From Leyella stercorea (GTDB lineage Bacteria > Bacteroidota > Bacteroidia > Bacteroidales > Bacteroidaceae): a DNA stretch of 8,431 bases. Shown piece by piece: positions 1 through 8,200 of this stretch. The notes under the pieces were generated by a model, which saw only the letters and a list, made by a program, of their open reading frames with translations, did not search any database and was not told the DNA's origin. How positions within the stretch are numbered: position 1 is the stretch's first letter; each line of letters opens with the position of its first letter. Where the stretch lies: the NCBI RefSeq assembly GCF_021531655.1, contig NZ_JADYUF010000072.1, positions 1-8,431 of the forward strand, read 5' to 3'. A program made the translations under genes and the position numbers.

Positions 1-9
1 GTGGGGCAT
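1..9 (-). CDS. Possible start of a sixth operon gene, cut by the window edge
   Basis: An ATG at 9..7 opens a frame that leaves the window after three codons (Met-Pro-His). The reason to record it is its leader: the sequence ACAATAAG lies 7 nt upstream (24..17), closely matching the ACAATAAAA element found before the other genes of this operon. The distance from the preceding stop codon (31..29) to this ATG is about 19 bp, similar to the other short gaps here. Nothing can be said about the product. It could also be a chance ATG in a 3' untranslated region. Confidence 0.3.
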
Positions 10-16
10 TGTGGGG

Positions 17-24
17 CTTATTGT
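17..24 (-). promoter_or_regulatory. ACAATAA leader element after the TlpA-like gene
   Basis: On the minus strand ACAATAAG follows the stop codon of the TlpA-like gene after a run of five A. It is the sixth copy in the window of the element that precedes each gene start. Its last bases differ from the ACAATAAAA form, so it is weaker evidence of a translation start than the other copies. Confidence 0.4.
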
Positions 25-28
25 TTTT

Positions 29-1372
29 TTACTTCAACCCCTCAAGTAGCGGCTTCAGTCGTGCATCGCTTGGGCGCGGAGCGTTGTACTTGTACATACG
101 GCCCTCACGGTCGTAGATGAGGAAGAACGGGATGCCGTTTACGTTGAGCGACTGAGCGAGCGTGCCCTTAGCGTCGATAAGCAGGTTGCCCTCAAGTCCG
201 AGCTGTGCCACCTTCTTCTTCCATGCCTCAACATTAGAGTCGATAGAGATTGAGAGGAACACTACGTCCTCGTTCTGCAAGTCCTTCTCAATAGCTTTCA
301 GGTGAGGTATCTCCTTGATGCAAGGCACACACCACGATGCCCACATGTCAATGTAGACATACTTGCCACGGAACTTTGCGAAGTCCACCTTGTTGCCGTT
401 GAGGTCGTTCAGCACCACATCGGCAGGGAACATATTGCCCGACACTGTAGCCTTACGCTTCTTGAACTCGCTGAGATACTTCTTGTCGAGACCATAGCGC
501 TCGGTGAGCAATGTAAGCTCGCTGAGTCCCTCGTCATAGTTTACGGCATAGCGGAATGTAGTGATGTACTTGTTGAGCAACACATCCTCAATGCGCAGTT
601 TGAGCAATGCGTCCTTCACCGAATTCTCTACAGCCGATATGCGCTCGTCGAGACTGCCTTGCGGCAGCGACGCAAGCACCACACGCGGAGACGAATCGAA
701 TGCCGATGACATTGGGCAATCTACAGCCGGAGCTATACGCTTAGCCTCAGCAGCGATGTCTACGCCCACGTCCTGCGGCATACGTCCTGTAGCAAAGCGC
801 AGGTTCTCCATATTCTCAAAGCTGAAGGTCGAAGCCCACAGGCGCAGATACTGGGTTGTAACCGCCGACGGACGACAAACCCGTATCAAGCTGTCGGCAA
901 TGGCAGGATAACCAAGCACCAGACTCTTCAGAGCCTCAGCCTGCATTGTCTTGCCCTCCATCCACAGCTGCTTGCTGCGAGCCACACTGACATCGTTAAA
1001 CGCTACGAGAGCCTTGGTGTCGGCATCGGCCTTGTTGAAGTCGATGTTGCCCTCGGCATCGATAGTCATCGACAGATTGGCTGCATCCTTCTTTACGGTC
1101 AGATGTACCGGCACAATGTTCTGACGACGGTTTGCCACAGCCACCACCTTATATATATTATATGGCGAGACTGGTGTATTGGCAAGAATCTTCTGTCCGT
1201 TTACCGATACAGAGTTGGGCTGCAACGACGACACTCCTACGGGCATCACGTAGAGTTTCAAGTCGGCAGGCACACTGCCACGTAGCGTGCCTGCTATCTT
1301 GACCGACTGCGCCATCATGCCAGCCGAAGCAAGCGTCATGAATGCAGCAGTCAATATTGTTCTTAACGTCAT
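29..1372 (-). CDS. Secreted TlpA-like thioredoxin-fold protein (WCVPC)
   Basis: Probable periplasmic thiol-disulfide oxidoreductase of the TlpA/ResA type, 447 residues from the chosen start. A signal peptide spans about residues 1-21 (MTLR, then a hydrophobic run ending MMAQ). It has no lipobox cysteine, so the protein should be soluble. Residues ~22-110 are beta-rich and resemble the DUF4369-type N-terminal domain often fused to such proteins. A mainly helical linker follows to ~310. The C-terminal thioredoxin fold has the active site WCVPC (cysteines 348 and 351) and the cis-proline motif GIPFF (Pro415). Two more cysteines sit at 166 and 219. The ATG at 1396 would add eight residues, but the ACAATAAAA leader would then fall inside the coding region, so 1372 is preferred. 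It lies about 30 bp behind the PKD-like gene and is probably co-transcribed. Family is certain; whether it reduces, oxidises or only binds thiols is not shown. Confidence 0.93.
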   Translation of the reverse strand: MTLRTILTAAFMTLASAGMMAQSVKIAGTLRGSVPADLKLYVMPVGVSSLQPNSVSVNGQKILANTPVSPYNIYKVVAVANRRQNIVPVHLTVKKDAANLSMTIDAEGNIDFNKADADTKALVAFNDVSVARSKQLWMEGKTMQAEALKSLVLGYPAIADSLIRVCRPSAVTTQYLRLWASTFSFENMENLRFATGRMPQDVGVDIAAEAKRIAPAVDCPMSSAFDSSPRVVLASLPQGSLDERISAVENSVKDALLKLRIEDVLLNKYITTFRYAVNYDEGLSELTLLTERYGLDKKYLSEFKKRKATVSGNMFPADVVLNDLNGNKVDFAKFRGKYVYIDMWASWCVPCIKEIPHLKAIEKDLQNEDVVFLSISIDSNVEAWKKKVAQLGLEGNLLIDAKGTLAQSLNVNGIPFFLIYDREGRMYKYNAPRPSDARLKPLLEGLK

Positions 1373-1380
1373 ATTTGTAT

Positions 1381-1389
1381 TTTTATTGT
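1381..1389 (-). promoter_or_regulatory. ACAATAAAA leader of the TlpA-like gene
   Basis: ACAATAAAA ends 8 nt before the ATG at 1372. TAAAA-type A-rich elements are known to act as ribosome binding sites in Bacteroidota, which rarely use a strong Shine-Dalgarno. The element lies downstream of the alternative ATGs at 1403 and 1396, so it supports 1372 as the true start. Confidence 0.6.
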
Positions 1390-1402
1390 TAAGCATTCAG
1401 CA

Positions 1403-2923
1403 TTACTGAACACTCGGTTTGAAGATGATAGACGAGATGCGTCCGGCGCAACCCTTGTGTACCTCAACCGGCTTGACATTGGCACTGTTGTCGGTGCGCA
1501 CGTCCTTACAGTTGTAGATGTAGAAGTTGCCACGCTTGGTGCTCTTGTCGTAAGTACCGACGAGGAGCTGGTCGTTGGTAGCATTCAGATCGACGAATGT
1601 CACCTCCTCGTTGCTGCCGAAGTCGATGGCATACTGATCCTTCTGAGGCAATGACTTTGTTGCTACGTCGGGCAGATAGACGTAGATGCGGTTGCCGAGC
1701 GCATAGAAATAGCGCTTCTGATTGAACGACACTACAAACGGAGTACCCTTGGCAGGAACAGCAGTGTTGGCATCGGCTTCTATCTTCTGCGACTGGAACT
1801 TATCGGTAGTACCAGCCCATGAGTTGCCTGCAATAAACTCCCAGATGTATACTTCGCCTGTCGACTTGTCCTTCGAGAAGGTGTATACCGGCAGATTGTA
1901 GTTGGCATCGTAGCCGTAGTTGCAGAACACGGTAAGCAGCTCCTGACCTTCAGGCAGATTGCCCACAGCATCAAATTCGCCGGTGTTCATGTTCTGAGCC
2001 TTGGCTACGTTGGTATTGTAGTCAACCAAGTAGGTGTTGGTAGAAACCGATCCCCACATGCTCATCTTCGATGGGATGAAAGCGTCAGCTCTTAGTCCCT
2101 TGAAGGTGTCCTTGCTGTACGAGAACATGTACTGCACATTGACATGCACAAACTCGCCGGTGGTCTTGTCGTAGGCGTAAGGTGCGTACGAGTCGGGCAG
2201 GAACGACGAAGCGCGGAAAGTCGACGATGTCTCACCGTAGTTGATAGCGGTGATTACGGTAAAGTTGTTCGGGTCGATGACATAGCAGTGGTCGTCGGTC
2301 GACACCATTACACGTGTAAGCGACTTAGGCCATGTAATGCTTGCAAGCACGGCATTCACCAGATGGTCTTCCGACACGTCGGGATTCATCTTGTTCAGAC
2401 AGTGTTCAATCACAATCTCTTTCTGTCCGGCTGCCACCTCCTCAGAAGTGAGTGTCTTGACGAAGCTCAGATTGCCCTTGCCGTCGGCATCGGTCGATGT
2501 GATGAGATAACCCTTCTCGAAGGTACGGTTCACATTGACCTTATACTCTATCACCTTGCCCACCTGTCCGTCGGTAACAGCCAGATGAACGTAGTATGTG
2601 CCACCCGATGTGAACTGATAGTTGAGCGTAGGCTCGGTGCTCACCTCTTCGAGCTTGCCCTTTGCGCCATTGATGTATGTGCCCACCTGCCACTTGTACT
2701 GCAGATTTGAAGCGTCGCCCGAGTACGACACCTGTGGGTCGATGACACAATCATTGCCAAGATACAAGTTGTATTCGGGCATTTCGCTACCGTTTGCGTT
2801 CTGTATAGTCAGCGTGGGCAGTTCTCTTGTAGCCTCCGTACTGTCATCGCTGATACACGACACCATACCAAGCGACAGGCTCAACGCGAGGGCTATTGCT
2901 GTAAATATGTTTTTTCTTTTCAT
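1403..2923 (-). CDS. PKD-like family surface lipoprotein
   Basis: Lipoprotein of 506 residues, likely an accessory surface component of the SusCD complex encoded upstream. The signal sequence ends in MVSC with the lipidated cysteine at 23, followed by ISDD, an acidic stretch of the kind that sends Bacteroidota lipoproteins to the cell surface. Residues ~35-132 look like an Ig/PKD-type beta-sandwich: YKWQV near 76-80 and YYVHLAVTDGQVGK near 110-123 fit the usual PKD core strands. The remaining ~370 residues show repeated short strand-turn units (for example CYVIDPNN, TYLVDYNT, RIYVYLPD, NFYIYNC), suggesting a beta-propeller-like body; that fold is inference. Besides Cys23 there are six cysteines (59, 175, 213, 334, 472, 492), many for such a protein. 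It lies 29 bp behind the DUF4843 gene. The best parallel I recall is BT2261 of B. thetaiotaomicron. No enzyme motif is visible. Confidence 0.9.
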   Translation of the reverse strand: MKRKNIFTAIALALSLSLGMVSCISDDSTEATRELPTLTIQNANGSEMPEYNLYLGNDCVIDPQVSYSGDASNLQYKWQVGTYINGAKGKLEEVSTEPTLNYQFTSGGTYYVHLAVTDGQVGKVIEYKVNVNRTFEKGYLITSTDADGKGNLSFVKTLTSEEVAAGQKEIVIEHCLNKMNPDVSEDHLVNAVLASITWPKSLTRVMVSTDDHCYVIDPNNFTVITAINYGETSSTFRASSFLPDSYAPYAYDKTTGEFVHVNVQYMFSYSKDTFKGLRADAFIPSKMSMWGSVSTNTYLVDYNTNVAKAQNMNTGEFDAVGNLPEGQELLTVFCNYGYDANYNLPVYTFSKDKSTGEVYIWEFIAGNSWAGTTDKFQSQKIEADANTAVPAKGTPFVVSFNQKRYFYALGNRIYVYLPDVATKSLPQKDQYAIDFGSNEEVTFVDLNATNDQLLVGTYDKSTKRGNFYIYNCKDVRTDNSANVKPVEVHKGCAGRISSIIFKPSVQ

Positions 2924-2934
2924 TTTGTTCGCTT

Positions 2935-2943
2935 TTTTATTGT
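2935..2943 (-). promoter_or_regulatory. ACAATAAAA leader of the PKD-like gene
   Basis: ACAATAAAA, extended by two further A, stands in the 29-bp gap before the ATG at 2923, with 11 nt between the core and the start codon. No GGAGG-like site is present in the gap (GAGGTGAAACAA is the nearest purine-rich stretch), so the A-rich element is the best candidate for the initiation signal. Confidence 0.55.
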
Positions 2944-2952
2944 TTCACCTCA

Positions 2953-3714
2953 TCAGTTTACAGAAGGCGTCTTCTGCCACTCTATGTCGTCCTTGTGGTC
3001 GTTGTACATAGGTATGAGCACATACTTGGTCAGGATAGATTCGTACATGGCAAACGGACCCTGCATGGCCTTGGCCTTGACAAAGTATTCGCCGTAAGCC
3101 GTAATAAGCTCGTTGTACACGTCCTTGTTGGCCTTGGGCATAAGCTCATAGAAATACTTGAAGAAGAGCTGTGCGTTCTCAAACGAGTATTTTGGCAGAC
3201 CCGTATAGGTAGACCACCAGTCGGGACGTTCTGTAATGCGGAAGTCGGAATAGCGCACGGTGAATGTCTTCTGACCTGTAGGACGAAGCTGGTCGTTCAT
3301 GCCAATCTCAATGCGCAGCTTCTTCTCCTTGGTCTGAATCTCATCGTCGTGACCGCGCAGAAGCATAATCTTCACGGTGTCCTTTGTAGCGTTGGCTGCT
3401 ATCTCGGCACGGGCGATGGTAAAGTTCACGCCTTCTACCATGTCGGTAGAATCGGCCACCACCTTGATGTCAATCTTGCGGGCTTCGCTCTTGGGCACAC
3501 CCATAAGCGTCACAGGTATGGCTATCTCGTGCTCCTGTGCAATGTCATAGCCGAAGTTGTAGGTTATTACCGAGTCGGCAGAGTAGTTGCTGTTGGTGTA
3601 GTTGAACGATACCGAGTCTATCTGACCCGTATCATACAGCTTATAGTCCTCCTCGCAACTCACAGCCACCACTGCAGTGGCAGCAAGAGCAAGTGCAAAT
3701 ATCTTGTTTTTCAT
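2953..3714 (-). CDS. DUF4843-type surface lipoprotein
   Basis: Lipoprotein of 253 residues matching the DUF4843 family by layout and local sequence. The signal peptide is short and ends VAVSC (Cys20). The following EED is a strong acidic surface-export signal. Residues ~35-155 are beta-rich with a Calx-beta-like stretch: MVEGVNF at 92-98 followed by alternating strands to MLLRG at 117-121. Residues ~165-245 turn helical and aromatic (PDWWSTYTG near 164-172, then FFKYFYELM). The lipidated cysteine is the only cysteine. The gene sits directly behind susD with a 23-bp gap. The family is commonly found beside SusCD pairs and is thought to be an accessory part of the importer; in the B. thetaiotaomicron parallel I recall it is BT2262. 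Its molecular role is unknown. The start is well supported by an AGGAG plus the A-rich leader. Confidence 0.9.
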   Translation of the reverse strand: MKNKIFALALAATAVVAVSCEEDYKLYDTGQIDSVSFNYTNSNYSADSVITYNFGYDIAQEHEIAIPVTLMGVPKSEARKIDIKVVADSTDMVEGVNFTIARAEIAANATKDTVKIMLLRGHDDEIQTKEKKLRIEIGMNDQLRPTGQKTFTVRYSDFRITERPDWWSTYTGLPKYSFENAQLFFKYFYELMPKANKDVYNELITAYGEYFVKAKAMQGPFAMYESILTKYVLIPMYNDHKDDIEWQKTPSVN

Positions 3715-3728
3715 TTTTATTGTCTCCT
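3715..3728 (-). promoter_or_regulatory. Shine-Dalgarno plus ACAATAAAA leader of the DUF4843 gene
   Basis: This leader holds both signals: AGGAG at 3728..3724, then ACAATAAAA at 3723..3715 directly touching the ATG. The AGGAG therefore sits 9 nt upstream of the start, a normal Shine-Dalgarno distance. It is the only clear Shine-Dalgarno I see among the five gene starts, and the only copy of the A-rich element with no spacer before the ATG. Confidence 0.6.
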
Positions 3729-3737
3729 ATTATAACT

Positions 3738-5219
3738 TTAGTTTCTATAGTTAAATTCGTCTACCGGGATAGGCAGCACGTATATATTCTCGCTTGCCGG
3801 AATGGTGCGCAACTCTACGTTCGACTGGATGTCGCGGTTCAGACGCTTCATGTTGTACCATACCTGTCCCTCGCCGAACATCTCCTTGTGATACTCGTTG
3901 AATATCATCTCCTTGGTCAGAGTCTTACCGGCACGCAGTGCGGGCAGTCCTCTCGACGAAGTCTCAGCCTGGAAGTATTCGAGCGCCTTGTCATAATTCT
4001 TGTCGAGCAGAGCCTCGGCAGCTATGAGATACAGCTCCGACACGTGCAGGATGTTGATGCCGTCGATGCGATCCTTCCAGTCTTTAGGTGCCATCTCACG
4101 CTCGTCGAGTGTATAAATGTCGACGGTCTTGTAGAGGTTGACAGTCTGGTTGCCCTTCTTGAACCACTGCAGACGGAAGTCCTGCGATGTGGCATCGATG
4201 TCCTGGGCATAAACCTTGTCGTAAGGCATCGGATGGCTTACGCCCGACTCGTCGGTGTAGGGATTGAACGAGTGGAACGACTGGAAGGTGTACAGATAGC
4301 TCTTCACGGTCTGCAGATAGCTTGTAGAGTAGAGTCCCCACAGTGTCTCGCAGTCGGACAGTTTGCCGGCGAAGACATTCTGCACCTCGTTAGGCTCTAC
4401 CAACGGGAACTTCTTGCTGTCGATGACCATCTGTGCATACTTGGCAGCATTGTCCATGTCGCCCTGCATCCAGTATACCTTGGCAAGCATGCCGAGCACT
4501 GCGTAATAGTTGCAGTGGGTCTCGCGGAAGTTCTGGAACTTGAAGTACTGGCCGTTGTTGCGCGGATAGACGATTGCATCCTTCTCCTCAGCGAGCAGCT
4601 GCTCAGCCTCCTGGAGGTCCTTGATGATAAGGCTGTACACCTCGCCCACCTTCTTAAACTCATTTATCTTAGCCTCATAGGTAGTGGTGTAAGGAATGCC
4701 ACGCTTCGTAGGGTCGGTTGAGCAGAACAGGCGCAGCAGGTCGAAGTGCAAATAGGCACGCACAGCCAGCATCTCACCCTTGTAGAGATTGTAGAGCGGG
4801 AAATCGGCTTTCTGCTTCTCCTGAAGATTCTTCAGCACGTTGTTGGCGTAGCCGATGGTCTGATAGGCTGTAGCCCAGATGCTTGCCAGACGGTTGCGCA
4901 GATAGTCGTCGTCGTTATACTGATACTTGGCGAGGGCGTCCGAGCCTAATGCGTCGTTGCTGTTAGCCAAGTCTTGCGCCATCACGTCGGTAAGTCCCCA
5001 ATAGAGATCCATGCCGTAGAGCGAGCCCGACTGCATGGTGCCGTACACTCCATATATGGCAGCCTCAAATCCGGCAGGAGTCTTAAACTGGTCGGCTTCA
5101 AGATTCTCGCCTTTCGGACGAACATCCAGGAAGTCGTTGCACGATGTAAGAGCGGTGGTGCCCAGAAGGAGGGCAAACGCCAGTCGTGCTATATGTTTGT
5201 TGAAATGTGTCTTATACAT
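3738..5219 (-). CDS. SusD/RagB-family nutrient-binding surface lipoprotein
   Basis: SusD-type lid of a SusCD importer: an outer-membrane-anchored, surface-exposed protein that captures substrate and closes over the SusC barrel. It has 493 residues, normal for the family. The signal peptide ends ALTSC (Cys27), followed by NDFLDVRPKG, the typical SusD opening. Residues ~40-130 carry the N-terminal SusD-like region (GFEAAIYGVYG near 50-60, YGMDLYWG near 68-75). The helix GEMLAVRAYLHFDLLRLF at 148-165 is the family TPR signature. KVYWMQGDMDNAAKYAQMVI near 247-266 is another TPR-like helix pair, and AAEALLDKNYDKALEYF further on is a third. The C-terminus NVYVLPIP-like stretch (IYVLPIPVDEF) is the usual closing segment. 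It lies 57 bp behind susC, the canonical order. Glycan versus peptide substrate cannot be read from the sequence; gene context favours peptide. Three mature cysteines (166, 236, 290) accompany the lipidated one. Confidence 0.97.
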   Translation of the reverse strand: MYKTHFNKHIARLAFALLLGTTALTSCNDFLDVRPKGENLEADQFKTPAGFEAAIYGVYGTMQSGSLYGMDLYWGLTDVMAQDLANSNDALGSDALAKYQYNDDDYLRNRLASIWATAYQTIGYANNVLKNLQEKQKADFPLYNLYKGEMLAVRAYLHFDLLRLFCSTDPTKRGIPYTTTYEAKINEFKKVGEVYSLIIKDLQEAEQLLAEEKDAIVYPRNNGQYFKFQNFRETHCNYYAVLGMLAKVYWMQGDMDNAAKYAQMVIDSKKFPLVEPNEVQNVFAGKLSDCETLWGLYSTSYLQTVKSYLYTFQSFHSFNPYTDESGVSHPMPYDKVYAQDIDATSQDFRLQWFKKGNQTVNLYKTVDIYTLDEREMAPKDWKDRIDGINILHVSELYLIAAEALLDKNYDKALEYFQAETSSRGLPALRAGKTLTKEMIFNEYHKEMFGEGQVWYNMKRLNRDIQSNVELRTIPASENIYVLPIPVDEFNYRN

Positions 5220-5230
5220 TATAATATATG

Positions 5231-5239
5231 TTTTATTGT
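5231..5239 (-). promoter_or_regulatory. ACAATAAAA leader of the susD-type gene
   Basis: ACAATAAAA ends 11 nt before the ATG at 5219, in an extremely A/T-rich stretch (5220-5257). No Shine-Dalgarno is present. The A/T-rich surroundings should keep the start codon free of structure and favour initiation. Confidence 0.55.
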
Positions 5240-5240
5240 T

Positions 5241-5269
5241 GCAATATATTTATATAGTATCCCTATTGC
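5241..5269 (-). other. Weak inverted repeat between the susC- and susD-type genes
   Basis: Arms GCAATA and TATTGC (5241-5246 and 5264-5269) are perfect but only 6 bp long with a 17-nt A/T-rich loop. There is no following U-run typical of a terminator. It could be a minor RNA hairpin that sets the SusC:SusD ratio or a chance match in A/T-rich sequence. Confidence 0.2.
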
Positions 5270-5276
5270 CAGCGGC

Positions 5277-8200
5277 TTAGAATGTCAGACTTGCCGACAT
5301 GTTGATGCTGCGGCTGAATGGGTAAGATGTACCACGCTCGTACTTGGCGGATGTGATGCGGAAGAGATCCTCGGTGCCGATGCCCAGATACATCTTCTGG
5401 ATGTGCAGCTTCTTGAGGAATGTCATCGGGACGTTGTACTGCAAGTAGAGGCTTGAGAGCCACAGCTCGTCGTCCTTCTCTACGAAACGATCGGTATATA
5501 CGCTTGTGTTGCCAGTTGCCTTAGCAATGTCGATGTATGGCTTCACGTCGCCCACGTTGGTCCAGCGGTCGGTGAATGCACGCACGTCGCAGTTCTTGCG
5601 TGGGTTGACATTCTCAACCTTCAGGGCACGTGTAGAGTTGTACATCTCGCCACCGAAACGATATGAGAAGCTTGCTGTGAGCGAGAAGTTCTTGTACTGC
5701 AACATTGACGAGATGCTACCCTGCAATGTTGGGTTGGTATCGCCACACGACACCTGGTCCTTCGAGTCGTACTTGTAGGTGTAGCTACCGTCCTTCTTGA
5801 TGAATATCTCGTTGCCGGTAGCGGGGTCGATACCTGCCGAGCGCACAGCATAGATTGCCGACGGCGACTCGCCCTCACGATACTGGAACAGTGGCGACGA
5901 CGAAGCAATGTTGGTAGAACCGTCTGAAGAGGTAAATCCTGATGCGTTCTGCTCGTTCATACGCTTCATGGCGTCAGAGATGTTGTTGATGGTGGTCTTC
6001 GAGTGCAGGCCGTTTACCGAGAGGCTCCACTCCAAGTCTCTTGTCTTGATAATCTTGCCCCACAATGAGAACTCGATACCGTTGCTGGTCTGCGAACCGA
6101 GGTTAGCCTTCACGCTTGTTGTTCCTGATGATGGCGGAAGCGAACGGTCGATGAGCATGTCGGTGGTCTTCTCGTTGTACACGTCGAAGTTGACGTTCAG
6201 ACGGTCGCCGAACAATGAAGATGTGATGCCGACGTTGAGCTTCTTGGTAGTCTGCCATTTAAGGTCGGGGTTGGCCATACCCATAGGTATTGCGCCCACT
6301 CCGGTGTACGACAGATAGTCGCTGTTGTACTTGTATGTGGTCACGGCCTGATATGAGCTGAACTTCACGCTACCTGTGTAGCCGTAGCTGCCACGCAGAC
6401 GCAATGTGTTAATCCAGCCAAGCTTCTTAGCGAACTCTTCATTATGAATGTTCCATCCGGCACCTACCGACCAGAACGGAGCATAGCGGTGGTCGCTACC
6501 GAACTTTGACGAACCCGAAACACGGTAAGAGCCGTCGAGCACATAGCGGTTCTTCCACATGAAGTTGGCTGCAAGAAATCCACCCAAGCTTGCCGAGAGG
6601 TCCTCGCTTCCCGACGGTTTGCCGCCGTCAGGATAAGTTGTGGCGTATGCAATGTCGTTCTGCTCGTCGCTCAGGAAGCCTGTAGCAACGAGTGTGCTTG
6701 ATGTCGACTTCGAGCGCTTTATCTCACCACCAAGGTTGAGGGTGAGCATGGTGCCGTCATTGTCGAAGTTGTGGATATAGTTGCCCACGAGCTTGGCAGC
6801 CCACTGGTCGGAACCGGTGTTGCCGAGTGTGTACTTGCCCTTCTGCGAAATGTTGGTCACGTTCTTGAAGTCGTGCGAGTCGGGCGAGCGGAACACGTCG
6901 CTTGTGCCACGGCTTGTATTGTACGATCCCTGGGCTGTAATGAAGAAGTTTGGCTTGATGTTGTAGCGCACGTCGAGCGAAACCTGCTGTGTGCGCGACT
7001 GCGACTTGTCGAAGCTGCTCAACGATGCCTCATACAGAGGGTTGTTCATCTCGTACGACAGCTCTGAGCGCAGGTTGCCATACTGGTCGTAGGGCGAATC
7101 GTAGGGGTTGCACTCCAAGTAGCTTGAGAATGAGCCGTACTTAGACGAGTTGGTGTTGAGCTGGTCGTGCGAGGCACGGAGCGTGATGACGAGGTTGTTT
7201 ATGGCTGTATACGAAAGATATACGTTCATGCCATAGCGTGTACGGCCGTCGTCCTTCATCACACCCTGAGTGTTCTGATAGTTGGCGTTGACGTTGTAGT
7301 CAAGACCCGAACCGCGTCCTGAAATAGAAAGTGAGTGGTTGTGCGAGAAACTGTTGCGCACAGGCTTCGACTTCCAATCGGTGTCGATGCCGCTTGTCAC
7401 CAAAGCGAGTTTCTCAAAATAGCTCTCGTCGAGCTTGCCAGTCTCGCTCTTGTAGAGTCCGGCACGCTTCTCAAGCTCCAACTTCTGTGCTGCATTACAA
7501 TAGTCGTAGCTGCTCAGGTCGGCAAAACTTAACTGAGGAGTTACAGTATAGCGTATGCGTACGGGCGACTGGCTCACGCGCTTGCGCTCGATTACGATAA
7601 CGCCGTTGGCAGCGTTCTCACCGTAAAGTGCTGTAGCCGAAGCGTCCTTAAGAATGTCTACACGCTCAATGTCGTTGATGTCCATGTCGTAGAGTGCCTG
7701 AAGGCTCTGCTCCACACCGTCAATCACGATAAGCGGTGCGTTGAGTCCCACCTCATTGCTTGTAGAAAGCGATGTGGTGCTACGTATTACGAGGTCGGGC
7801 ACTGCGTTAGGGTTTGAACCCGCAGCATTGTTCTGTGCAATATTCAATGACGGGTCGAGGGTGGCAAGTGTCTGCAAGATGTTATTAGGCGCAACCTTCA
7901 TAATCTCGTCGCTTGTAACAGTCTTGGCAGCACCGGTGAAGGTCTGCTTCTTACGTGTGAAGTAGCCGTTGACCACAACATCGCTAAGAGTCTTGGAGTC
8001 GCGCTTCAACACGACCTTCATCTCATGACCTGCTGTCACAGTCTGGGTCTCCATACCGATGTACGACACCTGTAGTTTCTGTTTCTTCAGTTCTACTGAC
8101 TTGAAACTGAATCTACCGTTTACGTCTGTGATAGTAACTACATTTGCGCCCACGATTCTCACCTGAGCACCAATGAGCGGTTCGTTGTCATCAGCAGAAT

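Noticed and set aside
1..17. Direct repeat gtggggc-att-gtggggc as part of a repeat array or attachment site
   Set aside because: Only two 7-bp copies are visible at the very edge, and no mobile-element gene is nearby. It is too little to call.
2144..2710. Plus-strand open frame of 188 codons opposite the PKD-like gene
   Set aside because: It is antisense to a gene with a clear lipobox and leader; the Cys/His-rich translation shows no paired metal-binding motif and looks like an artefact.
2995..3735. Plus-strand open frame of 246 codons opposite the DUF4843 gene
   Set aside because: It mirrors almost the full extent of a well-supported lipoprotein gene, has no signal peptide or domain, and its His/Val-rich composition is typical of antisense translation.
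3693..4721. Long plus-strand open frame (342 codons) opposite the SusD-type gene
   Set aside because: It runs entirely antisense to the SusD coding region and part of the DUF4843 gene. Its predicted protein is rich in Val/Leu/His with no recognisable domain, and no leader element precedes it. It is a codon-bias shadow.
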